DNA of 64,000 nucleotides, from positions 53,572 to 117,571 of the forward strand of contig NZ_SISB01000017.1 of NCBI RefSeq assembly GCF_004310295.1. The letters are read 5' to 3'. Positions within the stretch are counted from its first letter, which is position 1; the number at the start of each line of letters is the position of its first letter. Below, one piece after another: positions 51,537 through 60,742 of the stretch. Source of the stretch: Pseudomonas sp. BGI-2. GTDB taxonomy: Bacteria; Pseudomonadota; Gammaproteobacteria; Pseudomonadales; Pseudomonadaceae. The notes beneath the pieces were generated by a model that had not been told where the DNA came from, made no database searches, and saw only the letters and a program-made list of their open reading frames with translations. A program made the position numbers and the translations under genes.

Positions 51537-52430
51537 TCAAACCATCTCGTCACGAATCCATTCGACCACCGACGTCCGCTTCGGCACCCAGCCCAGCAAC
51601 TCACGCGCATGCTTGCCGCGCACCCGGCTGTTGGACCCCAAACCATAGTTGGCCATTTCATAACCCCATTCGGCTTCGGCCTCTTTCAACGGCCAGTCTT
51701 GCGCATTACCGAGTTTCAGGGCTTCAGCCATGGCAGTGGTCATGTCGATGAACGACGCTTCACCGCTTTCGACGAAGTAGAACGTGCCCGGTACGTTTTT
51801 GCTCAGCGCCAACAAATAGAGGGAAACCACGTCTTCGATGTGGACGTTGGACCAGATGTTCTGACCCGTACCAACATGCCGCACCACGCCGCTTTTACGC
51901 GCCTGTTTCAGCAAACGCGGCAGCTGCACGCTGTCGCGATTGACGCCCAGGCTGTGGCCGTAAATCAGGGTGTTGCAGATGACGCCCGAATTCACGCCGT
52001 CTTTCGCCGCTGCGAGGATCAGGTTGTCGATGGCCACGCGAGCAGCCTTGTCGACGGTCGGCTCCGGCAGGTTATCTTCGAAATAGATGACGTCGCTGGA
52101 TTTGCCGCCCGACGCATCGCCGACGATGCTCGAACCGCTGGTGTGCAGGAAGACTTTGTTGGCGCCGCGCAAGGCATTGAGCAAGGCTTCCACCGCGCCA
52201 CGATGGTCGCTGCTGGCGGCGTTGATCACGGCATCGGCAGCGCGGGCCTGTTCGGCCAATAGTGCGCTGTCGTCAAGAGTGCCGATTACCGGGGTGATGC
52301 CCAGGGCGCTCAGTTAAGTGGCTTGGTCGGCGTTGCGCACCAGACCGGTGACCTTGTGGCCCGCCCGGACGAGACCGGTGGCGATGGAGCCGCCGATGAA
52401 ACCAGCGGCGCCAGTAACGAATACGTTCAT
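51537..52430 (-). pseudogene. Extended SDR (NAD-dependent epimerase/dehydratase-like) with internal stop
   Basis: Reading from the ATG at 52430, the Rossmann start NVFVTGAAGFIGGSIATGLV is intact, but codon 39 is TAA (52314-52316). The same frame continues beyond it as LSALGITPVIGTLDD and goes on uninterrupted to 51537, including the SANIYxxxx-like NTLIYGHSLG and FYFVESGEASF segments. Full length would be about 297 residues, normal for the family. A single base change (a Lys codon, AAG or AAA, to TAA) explains it. Re-initiation at the ATG at 52259 could give a fragment lacking the NAD-binding motif, so it is probably non-functional. Confidence 0.85.
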
Positions 52431-52533
52431 GGAGAAACTCCCTGCGTGAATAAGTGATGCATTGAGTATCGAGGACCGTCCCGTGACGAAACAGACCCAC
52501 TTACCCAAATCACTCTTGCGCAAGGATCACGAA

Positions 52534-53445
52534 TCAGCCTTTGAAGTCCGCATTCGCATAAGCCGCCAATTTGCCCTGGATGAAGTCCAGGAAGCACTGA
52601 ATCCGTAGGGCAAGTTGCGAGTTTCGGTAGTACACCGCGTTGATCGGCTGGCGATAGCCGCTGTTGAAATCCGCCAGCAGCACCTGCAATCGCCCCGCAC
52701 GAATGTCGTCGATCGTCATGAAGTGCGACAGACAGGCGATGCCTTGGCCTTCCAGCGCCAGGTGCCGGATCGTCTCGCCGCTGGAAGCGCTGATCGACGC
52801 CTGAATCGGCCAACGATCACCGTGCACATGCCGCAGCGGCCACTGGTTGAGGCCTTCGTTCTGGGTAAAGCCCAACAACGCATGCCCGGTCAGGTCCGCA
52901 ACAGCCGCCGGCGTGCCGTGTTGCTCAAGGTACGCCGGGCTGGCGACGATGTGCAGCGGGCTGCAACCCAGCGAGCGCGCGTGCAACGTCGAGTCCGCCA
53001 GTGTGCCGATGCGGATGGCGATGTCGGTGCTTTGTTCGAGCAGGTCGATGATCAGGTCGTTGCTGTTGAGTTCGAGCTGGATGTCCGGGTAGAGGCCGCG
53101 GAACTCATCGATGTACGGCACGATGGCGTGCAGCATGAACGGCGAAGCGGCGTTGATCCGCAGACGCCCGGACGGGGTTTGCTGGCGTGAGGTCAGGCGT
53201 TCTTCGAGTTCGTCCAACTGATCGAGAATCAACTTGGCGTGTTCGAAGAAATACTTGCCCTCCTCCGTCAGGTCCATGCGCCGCGTGGTGCGGTTGATTA
53301 GCGTGGTATCGAGTTTCGCCTCCAGCCGCGACAACGTACGGCTGACCGCCGAAGGCGTCTGCCCGACCTGTTCGGCCGCTGCGGAGATCGACCCGCACTC
53401 AATCACGCAGACGAAAATCTGCAACTCATCGGATCTGGCTTTCAC
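52534..53445 (-). CDS. LysR-family transcriptional regulator
   Basis: 303 residues. N-terminal HTH (GSISAAAEQVGQTPSAVSRTLSRLEAKLDTTL) followed by a LysR substrate domain with the CrgA/YafC-style GRLRINAASPF. The gene lies immediately upstream of the SDR pseudogene, with 103 bases between, on the same strand. Such LysR/SDR pairs are common and it may once have controlled that gene. It is preceded by a class 2 REP pair. Effector unknown. Confidence 0.9.
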   Translation of the reverse strand: MKARSDELQIFVCVIECGSISAAAEQVGQTPSAVSRTLSRLEAKLDTTLINRTTRRMDLTEEGKYFFEHAKLILDQLDELEERLTSRQQTPSGRLRINAASPFMLHAIVPYIDEFRGLYPDIQLELNSNDLIIDLLEQSTDIAIRIGTLADSTLHARSLGCSPLHIVASPAYLEQHGTPAAVADLTGHALLGFTQNEGLNQWPLRHVHGDRWPIQASISASSGETIRHLALEGQGIACLSHFMTIDDIRAGRLQVLLADFNSGYRQPINAVYYRNSQLALRIQCFLDFIQGKLAAYANADFKG

Positions 53446-53479
53446 GGATGCCCCTCATCGATCAATTCAGCGCCGGCCT

Positions 53480-53547
53480 TGTAGGAGCCAGGCTTGCCGG
53501 CGAAGGCGTCCGCTAAAAAGCCTTCGCCGGCAAGCCTGGCTCCTACA
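53480..53547. repeat. Paired inverted REP elements (class 2)
   Basis: Perfect 28-base inverted arms (53480-53507 and 53520-53547) with a 12-base spacer. The unit core is GGAGCCAGGCTTGCCGGCGA, different from class 1. It lies in the 135-base gap between the LysR start and the mdaB end. A single copy recurs at 45984. Confidence 0.85.
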
Positions 53548-53580
53548 GGTTCTGGCTTCAGGTATCGATAGTAACCGAGC

Positions 53581-54171
53581 TCACGCCTTGAGGCCGAACA
53601 CCTCGGTCAGGTGCTGTTCATAACGCGCCACATCACCCTCGATATTCGGACGCTTCATCACATCGACGGCCAGGAAGGTCGGCAAGCCGGTCATGCCGAG
53701 GAATTCGTTGGCCTTGTGAAACGGGAAGTACACCGCGTCCACGCCCTTGCCTTCGAAGAAGTCGGTCGGGTCGTCGAAGGCTTGCTGCGGCGCGTTCCAG
53801 GTCAACGACAACATGTATTGCTTGCCGTGCACCAATCCACCGCTGCCGTACTTTTGCGAGGCGTCGGAACGGGTGCGACCATCACTGGCATAGAGGCTGC
53901 CGTGGCCTTCGGTGAAGACTTCGTCGATGTACTTCTTCACGGTCCACGGCGCGCCCATCCACCAGCCGGGCATTTGATAAATGATCACGTCGGCCCAGAG
54001 GAATTTGGCGACTTCTTCGGCGACATCGTACCCCTCGTCGATGAAAGTGGCTTTCACGTCGACACCGCCACGGTCCAGCACGCTCAACGCGGCCTCATGC
54101 AGGGTGGTGTTATAGCGGCCATCGGAGTGGGCGAACTTTTTGCCGCCATTGAGCAACAGGACTTTTTTCAT
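53581..54171 (-). CDS. mdaB: MdaB-like NADPH quinone reductase
   Basis: 196 residues from the ATG at 54171, where the flavodoxin-like fold begins (KKVLLLNGGKKFAHSDGRYN). The FMN/FAD-binding regions YQMPGWWMGAPWTVKKYIDEVF and SLTWNAPQQAFDDP match MdaB, the two-electron quinone reductase that protects against redox-cycling compounds. The cytosolic enzyme uses FAD and NADPH. It is divergent from the monooxygenase-fold gene that starts 160 bases away, which may share its redox role. Confidence 0.9.
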   Translation of the reverse strand: MKKVLLLNGGKKFAHSDGRYNTTLHEAALSVLDRGGVDVKATFIDEGYDVAEEVAKFLWADVIIYQMPGWWMGAPWTVKKYIDEVFTEGHGSLYASDGRTRSDASQKYGSGGLVHGKQYMLSLTWNAPQQAFDDPTDFFEGKGVDAVYFPFHKANEFLGMTGLPTFLAVDVMKRPNIEGDVARYEQHLTEVFGLKA

Positions 54172-54331
54172 GAGAAATCTCGGAAGGTTCGAATTCGATG
54201 GCGGCAGAGTAACGACCTGCCTCGCGCGGAATAAGCGTTGAATTCGCACAATTCATTTGACCAATACGCACGAATCGATAGGCGATTGTTGCCATACACT
54301 TGCGCCGATTCTGAACTTGAGGAGATTTCTG

Positions 54332-54646
54332 ATGAGTGAAATGCAAGGCTTCATCTTGCACGCCAAGACCCGCCCGGAAAAATCCGACGCCTTCGAAGCG
54401 TTTTTCAGCGGCTATGTAGAAGCCAGTCGCGCCGAGCCCGACTGCATCGAGTACCACATGCTGCGCGACAAACAGGACCCGACATTGTTTATCTTCCACG
54501 AGATCTGGCAGTCCCAGGCCCACCTCGACGTGCACTCGAACCTGCCGCACATGCAGCAGTTCCGTGACATGAGCATGGAATACCTGGAGCAGGACTTTGA
54601 TATCCGCGCCATCGAGAAGCTGAGTCCGTCTTCCTCTACCCGCTGA
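54332..54646 (+). CDS. ABM-fold (YgiN-like) quinol monooxygenase family protein
   Basis: 104 residues from the ATG at 54332, with GAGGAG 7 bases upstream. Antibiotic biosynthesis monooxygenase fold: FILHAKTRPEKSDAFEAFF, EPDCIEYHMLRDKQDP, FIFHEIWQSQAHLDVHSN. YgiN, a relative, oxidises menaquinol and is paired with MdaB in E. coli. Its divergent position next to mdaB supports a shared role in quinone redox cycling. The 3-prime end overlaps the opposite-strand TauE/SafE gene by 11 bases. Confidence 0.88.
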   Translation: MSEMQGFILHAKTRPEKSDAFEAFFSGYVEASRAEPDCIEYHMLRDKQDPTLFIFHEIWQSQAHLDVHSNLPHMQQFRDMSMEYLEQDFDIRAIEKLSPSSSTR

Positions 54647-55400
54647 TCAGCAAGTGACCGCCGAGCACGCCGAGGCCGATGAAGAACACCCGCTTGAACA
54701 GCACAGCGCTGATCCGCTGGCGCAACCATTGGCCAAGCAACATCCCGAGCACTGCCGGGATCAACACCAGTAACGACGCACTTAACTCGCCACCGCCGAG
54801 GGCGCCGCGCCACAACAGGCCGGCGGCCAGGGCGAGGGTCGAGACGGTGAACGACAGGCCCTGCGCCTGCACCAGTTCATCCTTGCTCAAACCCAAGGCT
54901 TGCAGATAAGGCACAGCCGGAATCACGAAGACACCGGTGGCGGAAGTGATGACGCCCGTCAGCACGCCGCACAGCGGACCGAGCCAGCACTCGGTTCGAC
55001 CTTCGACGCGCAAGGTCGGCAGGAATAAACCGCTCAGCGCGTAAAGCAACAGCGCCCCTCCCAACGCCCGCACCCCCCAATGACCTCCAGCCATGCCGAT
55101 CCATACCGTGCCCGCCCCGGTGCCGATGAAGATCGCCAGGAGCATTGGCCACAACCGTTTGATCAAGCCGAGCAAATGCCCACCGAATGCCAGTTGCCAG
55201 ACATTGGTGAGGGTTGCGGGAATGATCAACAGCGCCGCAGCCTGCGACGGCGCCATAGCCAGACCGAGCAGGCCCATGGCGATGCTGGGTAATCCGAGGC
55301 CGATCACGCCTTTGATCATGCCGGCCAGTAGAAAAGTGGCGATCACCAGCAAGGAAAGGGCCAGACCGAGGTTTTGATAGAACGCGGCGAGAGTATTCAT
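54636..55400 (-). CDS. TauE/SafE-family membrane permease
   Basis: 254 residues from the ATG at 55400, about eight membrane helices. The family repeats show as IGLGLPSIAMGLLGLAMAPSQ and the second-half GVLTGVITSATGVFVIP. Members export sulfite, sulfoacetate or similar C1-C3 sulfonates and organosulfur acids; the substrate here is unknown. Its start faces the LysR gene that follows, with a REP pair between, so the two may share a promoter region. The 11-base overlap at the other end is with a gene on the opposite strand. Confidence 0.88.
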   Translation of the reverse strand: MNTLAAFYQNLGLALSLLVIATFLLAGMIKGVIGLGLPSIAMGLLGLAMAPSQAAALLIIPATLTNVWQLAFGGHLLGLIKRLWPMLLAIFIGTGAGTVWIGMAGGHWGVRALGGALLLYALSGLFLPTLRVEGRTECWLGPLCGVLTGVITSATGVFVIPAVPYLQALGLSKDELVQAQGLSFTVSTLALAAGLLWRGALGGGELSASLLVLIPAVLGMLLGQWLRQRISAVLFKRVFFIGLGVLGGHLLISG

Positions 55401-55504
55401 GGGGCTATCGTGAGCCTGGATTGGCCGATTGAAAATCTGCCATATACTGGAGACTGCCTCTTGTTTTGGCAGAGGCTTAAGAATGTATCGATGCAACTGA
55501 CGCC

Positions 55505-55588
55505 TTCGCGGGCAAGCCTCGCTCCTACAGGGTTTGCGGTGCTGATCCGGACGCCACAATCCTTGTAGGAGCGAGGCTTGCCCGCGAA
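55505..55588. repeat. Paired inverted REP elements (class 1), between divergent genes
   Basis: Two 24-base perfect inverted copies (55505-55528 and 55565-55588) identical to the unit at 51419. The pair lies between the divergent starts of the TauE/SafE and LysR genes, an unusual place because REPs mostly lie between gene ends. Confidence 0.85.
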
Positions 55589-55627
55589 GGCGTCCGTCCA
55601 GACAACACACCTCCTGAGGCTGTACCG

Positions 55628-56512
55628 ATGCACTTCGACCTGACCGACCTGCGCCTCTACCTCAACATCCTCGACACGGGCAACATCACCGCCGGCGCCG
55701 CCCGCAGCCATTTATCCCTGGCAGCCGCGAGCGCACGAATCCGCGCCATGGAAGCCTCGCTAGGCATCGACTTCCTGGACCGCGGTCGTCGCGGTGTCAC
55801 GCCGACACCGGCAGGCAAAGCCCTGGCGAAACACGCCCGAGCCCTGCTGCAACAAGCCGAACGCATGCAACAGGACTTGGCCGAATACGCCAAGGGCGTC
55901 AAAGGTCAGGTGCGGTTGCTGTGCAACACCACCGCGATCACCGAATACCTGCCGGAGTTGCTCGCCGACTTTCTGCGCGAACATCCGAACCTCGACATCG
56001 ACCTTCAAGAGCTGCCCAGCGCCCGCATCACCCATGCGTTGCGTCAGGGGGCGGCAGACCTCGGGATCGTGTCCGACGCGGTGGACACCGATGACTTGCA
56101 AACCCGGCCGTTTCGCGATGACCCGCTGGTGTTGATCCTGCCCCACAATCACCCGCTGGCCGATACCGAATCGCTGAGTTTCAGCGATACCTTGCACCAC
56201 GACTACGTAGGACTTAACGCTAACAGCGCCCTGGCCGTATACCTCGAAGAACAAGCACTACACATCGGTTCACGCCTGCAAATCCGCATCCGCGCCGACG
56301 GTTTCGAGGGCGTGATGCGCATGGTCGCTCGCGGTGCCGGTCTGGCGATCGTGCCCTTGGCCGCCGTCGACCGCTGGCCAGGTGCGCTGCCCTTCAGAAG
56401 CCTCGCACTGCAAGAACCCTGAGCCCAACGCAAACTCCTGCTCTGTGCGCGGGACTTTGCGACGCTTCCCGGTTATGCGAAAGCGTTGCTGCATGCCTTG
56501 ACTCTCCCCTGA
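55628..56512 (+). pseudogene. LysR-family regulator with a premature TGA near the C-terminus
   Basis: 264 codons from the ATG at 55628 to a TGA at 56420-56422, reading as a normal LysR: HTH around ITAGAARSHLSLAAASARIRAME, then substrate domain. The same frame continues beyond the stop as AQRKLLLCARDFATLPGYAK and on to a TGA at 56510-56512, giving about 294 residues, the usual LysR length. A single change of a Trp TGG to TGA explains it. The 264-residue product lacks the last strand and helix of the ligand domain and may be partly functional. It is divergent from the TauE/SafE gene. Confidence 0.75.
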
Positions 56513-56557
56513 GGGGCAGACTTTATCCTTGGGGTTTGATCTTCAAGGACTGAAACG

Positions 56558-57133
56558 ATGGGCAAACGAATTCTGATCATCCTCGGTCATCCTTCCAGCA
56601 GCAGTTTCTGCGCCGCACTCGCGGAGCGTTACGCACAGTCAGCGTTGCGCGCCGGGCATGAGGTGCGCCAGTTATTTCTCGGCAACATGGATTTTGATCC
56701 AGTGCTGCGCGAAGGTTATCAGCAGGTTCAGCCGCTGGAGGCCGACTTGCGTCAGGCGCAGGCCGATATCCTGTGGGCCGAGCATCTGACACTGGTGTAT
56801 CCGATCTGGTGGGGTGGAGTTCCGGCGTTGCTCAAGGGCTTTTTCGATCGGGTGTTCCTGCCCGGTTTCGCTTTCAAGTACCGCGAAGGCAAAGCCTTTC
56901 CCGACAAACTCCTGCACGGTCGCAGTGCGCACTTGTTGGTGACCATGGACACGCCGCCCTGGTATTACCGCTGGATCTATCGCATGCCCGGACTGCATCA
57001 GGTCCGCAAAACAACCCTGGCTTTTTGCGGAATAGAACCTCATCGAACGCTCACCTTTGGCCCGATTCTCGGCGCCAGCGCCGGGCAGCGTGAGGCTTGG
57101 TTGCTGCAAGCCCAGGCTATCGCCAGCCGCTGA
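56558..57133 (+). CDS. NAD(P)H-dependent flavoprotein oxidoreductase (flavodoxin-like fold)
   Basis: 191 residues. The N-terminal strand-loop RILIILGHPSSSSFCAALA is a quinone reductase-type FMN loop. The conserved LVYPIWWGGVPALLKGFFDRVFLPGFAF block is typical of NQO/KefF/MdaB-like flavodoxin_2 proteins. It would reduce quinones or other electrophiles with NAD(P)H. A MerR-family regulator follows 49 bases downstream on the same strand and probably regulates it. The start at 56558 has AAGGACTG upstream. Confidence 0.88.
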   Translation: MGKRILIILGHPSSSSFCAALAERYAQSALRAGHEVRQLFLGNMDFDPVLREGYQQVQPLEADLRQAQADILWAEHLTLVYPIWWGGVPALLKGFFDRVFLPGFAFKYREGKAFPDKLLHGRSAHLLVTMDTPPWYYRWIYRMPGLHQVRKTTLAFCGIEPHRTLTFGPILGASAGQREAWLLQAQAIASR

Positions 57134-57182
57134 GTCTGCCGATAATGTGCCCGGGCTTCACCACGGCAAAAAAGGACTTTTC

Positions 57183-57554
57183 ATGTACATCGGCCAAGCC
57201 GCGCAGCGCTCCGGAACGACGATCAAAAGCATCCGCCATTACGAGTCGATCGGTCTGCTTCCTGCCGCTCAGCGGTTAGGCAAATACCGTGTCTATGACC
57301 AGCATAGCGTCGAGCTGCTGATCTTCATCAAGTGCGCTCAGCAACTGGGTTTCAGACTCAAGGAGTTGCAGGCGATCTTCGCCGGACATAAAGGGCCGCA
57401 AATGCCGTGGGATTTGGCCCGTCAGGTCATCGCTGTCAAGAAACAGGAAATCGGCGAGCGAATCGCGGCTCTATCGCTGCAACACTCGCAATTGGTCGAG
57501 TTCGAAGCCAGCCTCGAACAGGCCAGGGTCGATTGCCCACTGAACAGTCTATGA
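57183..57554 (+). CDS. MerR-family regulator
   Basis: 123 residues from the ATG at 57183, with AAGGAC 7 bases before. The N-terminal HTH is MYIGQAAQRSGTTIKSIRHYESIGLLPAA. A coiled-coil dimerisation helix follows. The C-terminus has only one Cys (ARVDCPLN), so it is not a classical metal sensor or SoxR. Such regulators usually control a neighbouring redox gene; the preceding oxidoreductase is a good candidate. Confidence 0.88.
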   Translation: MYIGQAAQRSGTTIKSIRHYESIGLLPAAQRLGKYRVYDQHSVELLIFIKCAQQLGFRLKELQAIFAGHKGPQMPWDLARQVIAVKKQEIGERIAALSLQHSQLVEFEASLEQARVDCPLNSL

Positions 57555-57663
57555 GGGCAATGCGCGTTTATGGACAGCTCAATGTCGAGCACAGACAACT
57601 GACCGGATGCGGGGCGCTATAGGGTGCGGCTTCAGTTCTCTTATCCACTGCCCCGGAGTCCAC

Positions 57664-58008
57664 ATGACCGCACCCATTACCGTCCTTCGCGACACCCACC
57701 CGCTGCCGGTGCTCGACGCCTGCAAATGGGAAAAACTCGAAGGCGACCCGCACACCGTCAACCTCAACGCCTACACCAGCGAAGACGGCAGCAAGATCAT
57801 GGGCACCTGGATCTGCACGCCGGGCAAGTGGTATGTGGAATACGTGAAGTGGGAATACTGCGATTTCCGCGAGGGGTACTGCATCATCACCCCGGAAGGC
57901 AAAGAACCGATCCATCTGCGTGCCGGTGATATTTTCGTGATTGAGCCGGGGATGAAAGGCACGTGGGAAGTGGTTGAAACCGTGCGCAAGTACTTCGTGT
58001 TTGCCTGA
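57664..58008 (+). CDS. Cupin-domain protein
   Basis: 114 residues from the ATG at 57664 (CGGAG upstream). A single beta-barrel cupin of the COG3450 type: SKIMGTWICTPGKWYVEY, YCIITPEGKEPIHLRAGD, IEPGMKGTWEV. The metal-binding His residues usual in enzymes are mostly absent, so a regulatory or structural role is possible. The gene ends just before the mmsAB terminator on the opposite strand. Confidence 0.85.
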   Translation: MTAPITVLRDTHPLPVLDACKWEKLEGDPHTVNLNAYTSEDGSKIMGTWICTPGKWYVEYVKWEYCDFREGYCIITPEGKEPIHLRAGDIFVIEPGMKGTWEVVETVRKYFVFA

Positions 58009-58011
58009 TGC

Positions 58012-58048
58012 AAAAAAACCGGGAGATCACCCGACATGATTTCCCGGT
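58012..58048 (-). terminator. Terminator of the mmsAB operon
   Basis: Read leftward, arms (58048-58037 and 58029-58018) pair over 12 bases with one wobble around a 7-base loop and are followed by seven T. It lies beyond the REP pair, downstream of the leftward mmsB. Confidence 0.8.
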
Positions 58049-58073
58049 AAATGTCGATGCGCAAACGCAGTAC

Positions 58074-58165
58074 CTGTGGGAGCGAGCCTGCTCGCGATTG
58101 GGTCAGCACAGTCACCATTGGCGGTGACTGATCAAACGCTATCGCGAGCAGGCTCGCTCCCACAG
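58074..58165. repeat. Paired inverted REP elements (class 3)
   Basis: Perfect 25-base inverted arms (58074-58098 and 58141-58165) with core GAGCGAGCCTGCTCGCGA. An internal palindrome CAGTCACC/GGTGACTG (58109-58130) lies in the spacer. It lies between the cupin and mmsB ends. Confidence 0.85.
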
Positions 58166-58168
58166 GGT

Positions 58169-59056
58169 TTACTGGGGTTTGCGATAGCTGTTGATGATCG
58201 CCGAGAAGTCCTTGCCACCTTCCCCACGCTGGCTCATTGCCTGATACAACTGCTGGGCCACCGCGCCGAGTACCACCGGTTGGTGCGCCTGACGCGCCGC
58301 TTCAGTGGCGAGTCCCAGATCCTTGAGCATCAGTTCGGCACCGAAACCACCGGTATAACCGCGCGAGGCCGGCGCCGTTTCGACGATGCCCGGCCACGGG
58401 TTGTACATCTCCGAACTCCAGCAACGGCCGGTCGAACTGTTGATGATTTCCGCCAGCACCGTTGTGTCGATGCCGAGCGCATCACCCAGCGCCATGGCTT
58501 CACTGACACCGACCATGGAGATCGCCAGCAGCAGGTTGTTGCAGATCTTGGCGATTTGCCCGGTACCGACTTCGCCGCAATGCACGATGTTGCGGCCCAT
58601 CTGCGCCAGCACCGGTTGCAGGGTGGCGAACAGTTCAGGGGTGGCGCCGACCATAAAGGTCAGGGTCCCGGCAGTTGCACCACCAGTACCGCCAGAGACC
58701 GGCGCATCCGCCATGGCCACGCCTTGCTTGGCTGCCGCCGCCGCAACGTCACGCGCCGTCTGCGGATCGATGGTGCTGCAATCCACTGCCGGTACACCCT
58801 TGGCGATACCCGCCAGCACGCCGTCTTCACCCAACCATACGCTGCGCACATGCACAGCGGCTGGCAGCATGGTGATCACCAGCTCTGCACCTTGCGCGGC
58901 TTCACGGGCCGAAGCACTGATGCTGCCGCCGAGTTGTTCCAGCTCTGCCAGAACGGTTTTGTTCAGGTCAACCAGCCGCAGTGAGTGGCCAGCCTTGATC
59001 AGGTTGCGCGCCATCGGCGCGCCCATGTTGCCGAGACCGATAAAAGCGATTTTCAT
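58169..59056 (-). CDS. mmsB: 3-hydroxyisobutyrate dehydrogenase
   Basis: 295 residues. The N-terminal NAD motif IAFIGLGNMGAPMARNLIKAGH is at residues 3-24, the substrate-binding SGGTGGATAGTLTFMVG (about 118-134) follows, and the catalytic Lys lies in GQIAKICNNLLLA. This is MmsB, which oxidises 3-hydroxyisobutyrate to methylmalonate semialdehyde in valine breakdown. It lies 10 bases after mmsA in an operon transcribed leftward. The length equals the family norm. Confidence 0.93.
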   Translation of the reverse strand: MKIAFIGLGNMGAPMARNLIKAGHSLRLVDLNKTVLAELEQLGGSISASAREAAQGAELVITMLPAAVHVRSVWLGEDGVLAGIAKGVPAVDCSTIDPQTARDVAAAAAKQGVAMADAPVSGGTGGATAGTLTFMVGATPELFATLQPVLAQMGRNIVHCGEVGTGQIAKICNNLLLAISMVGVSEAMALGDALGIDTTVLAEIINSSTGRCWSSEMYNPWPGIVETAPASRGYTGGFGAELMLKDLGLATEAARQAHQPVVLGAVAQQLYQAMSQRGEGGKDFSAIINSYRKPQ

Positions 59057-59066
59057 GCCTGGCTCC

Positions 59067-60593
59067 TTAACGCAAGTTGATGGTGGTGTTCACACCGTCG
59101 TTGATGCTGTCGTCATCGAACCAGCGACTGGTGACCGTCTTGGTCTGAGTGTAGAACTGCACCACTTGCTTGCCATACGGACCGAGGTCGCCGAGTTTGG
59201 AGCCGCGCGAACCGGTGAAGCTGAAGAACGGGACCGGCACTGGAATCGGAATGTTGATGCCGACCTGGCCAACGTCGATTTCCGTCTGGAACTTACGCGC
59301 CGCCGCACCACTTTGGGTGAACAGGCCCGTGCCGTTGCCAAACGGGTTGGCGTTGACCAGTGCGATGGCCTCGTCGAGGGTGTCGACTTCCAGCACGACC
59401 AGCACTGGACCGAAGATTTCCTGGGTGTAGATCTGCATCTCGGGCGTCACGCCGGAGAACAGGGTCGGGCCGACAAAGTTGCCTTTCTCGAAACCTGGAA
59501 CGGTCACGTCGCGACCATCCAGCTCAAGCTTGGCGCCTTCCTTGATGCCGCTCTCGATCAGATCGAGAATCCGAGCCTTGGCGCGTTTGGAAATCACCGG
59601 CCCCACATCAGTGCCCGGCTCGCTGCCGGCGTTCACTTTGAGTTTCTGCGCCAGTGCTTTCAGGTCTGGCAGCCATTGTTTGGCCGCGCCCACCAGCACC
59701 ACCACGGAAGTGGCCATGCAGCGTTGCCCGGCGGCACCGAAACCGGCACCGACCAGCGCATTGAGTGCTTGTACGCGATTGGCATCCGGCAGCACCACAG
59801 CGTGGTTCTTCGCGCCCATCATCGATTGCACGCGCTTGCCGTGCTTGCCGGCCAGGTCGTAGACGTGAGTGCCGACCGCGGTCGAGCCGACGAAGGAAAC
59901 AGCCTTGATGTCCTTGTGGGTGCAGAGTGCATCCACCACGTCTTTACCACCGTGAACGACGTTGAGCACGCCCGCCGGAACGCCGGCCTCGATCGCCAGT
60001 TCCACCAGCAGCATGGTCGACATCGGGTCCTGTTCGGACGGCTTGAGCACGAAGGTGTTGCCGCAGGCGATGGCCATCGGGAACATCCACAGCGGAATCA
60101 TCGCCGGGAAGTTGAACGGGGTGATGCCGGCGCAGACGCCGATGGGTTGACGCAGGGTGTAGGTATCGACTCCGCCAGCGACGTTCTCGGCGAACTCGCC
60201 CATTTGCAGGCTGCCGATGGAACAGGCGTGTTCGACCACTTCCAGGCCGCGGAAAATATCGCCTTCAGCGTCGGCGATAGTTTTGCCTTGCTCGTTGCTG
60301 AGCACCACGGCGATGCGCTTGGAGTGTTCGCGAATCAACGCCTGGAGCTTGAGCATGATGCGCATCCGCGCGCCGATCGGCGTCAGCTTCCAGGTCTGGA
60401 AGGCGCGATGGGCGGCGCTGATTGCGGCATCGACTTCCTGCGCGGTTGCGAACGGGACCTTGGCCAGCACTTGCTGGGTCGCCGGGTTGACGATGTCGTG
60501 CCACTCGGTGGTCTGGGACTCGACCCACTCGCCGTCGATCAACAGCTTGACCTTCTGGACGGTGGTTTCGTTGGGCGTGAGAGATGCGTTCAT
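59067..60593 (-). CDS. mmsA: CoA-acylating methylmalonate-semialdehyde dehydrogenase
   Basis: 508 residues. Aldehyde dehydrogenase family: [17 protein letters not shown], the NAD-binding FVGSTAVG, and the catalytic Cys292 in [11 protein letters not shown]. MmsA lacks the usual general-base Glu; here the matching segment is [14 protein letters not shown], as in the CoA-acylating branch. It converts methylmalonate semialdehyde or malonate semialdehyde to propionyl- or acetyl-CoA. It is the first gene of the leftward mms operon, divergent from the LysR gene with a 149-base intergenic region. Confidence 0.94.
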   Translation of the reverse strand: MNASLTPNETTVQKVKLLIDGEWVESQTTEWHDIVNPATQQVLAKVPFATAQEVDAAISAAHRAFQTWKLTPIGARMRIMLKLQALIREHSKRIAVVLSNEQGKTIADAEGDIFRGLEVVEHACSIGSLQMGEFAENVAGGVDTYTLRQPIGVCAGITPFNFPAMIPLWMFPMAIACGNTFVLKPSEQDPMSTMLLVELAIEAGVPAGVLNVVHGGKDVVDALCTHKDIKAVSFVGSTAVGTHVYDLAGKHGKRVQSMMGAKNHAVVLPDANRVQALNALVGAGFGAAGQRCMATSVVVLVGAAKQWLPDLKALAQKLKVNAGSEPGTDVGPVISKRAKARILDLIESGIKEGAKLELDGRDVTVPGFEKGNFVGPTLFSGVTPEMQIYTQEIFGPVLVVLEVDTLDEAIALVNANPFGNGTGLFTQSGAAARKFQTEIDVGQVGINIPIPVPVPFFSFTGSRGSKLGDLGPYGKQVVQFYTQTKTVTSRWFDDDSINDGVNTTINLR

Positions 60594-60742
60594 GCTGGTC
60601 TCCTGGACTTGTTGTTATGCAGGGAGCCAAGGCGGATAAGTCGCCTTGAGATGAGGCGTGTGTCGCGAATTGGTTGTCGGACTGTTTTTGGAGTATAGAT
60701 GTGCAAACTTCTAATAAGAACGCACATAAAAGCCGGTCCATC

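Noticed and set aside
51407..51661. Small minus-strand frame over the REP pair near 51.4 kb
   Set aside because: Reads through the REP arms and the end of the SDR gene; no start signal.
58386..60698. 770-codon plus-strand open frame opposite mmsB and mmsA
   Set aside because: Covers two well-identified genes on the other strand; shadow frame with no domain.
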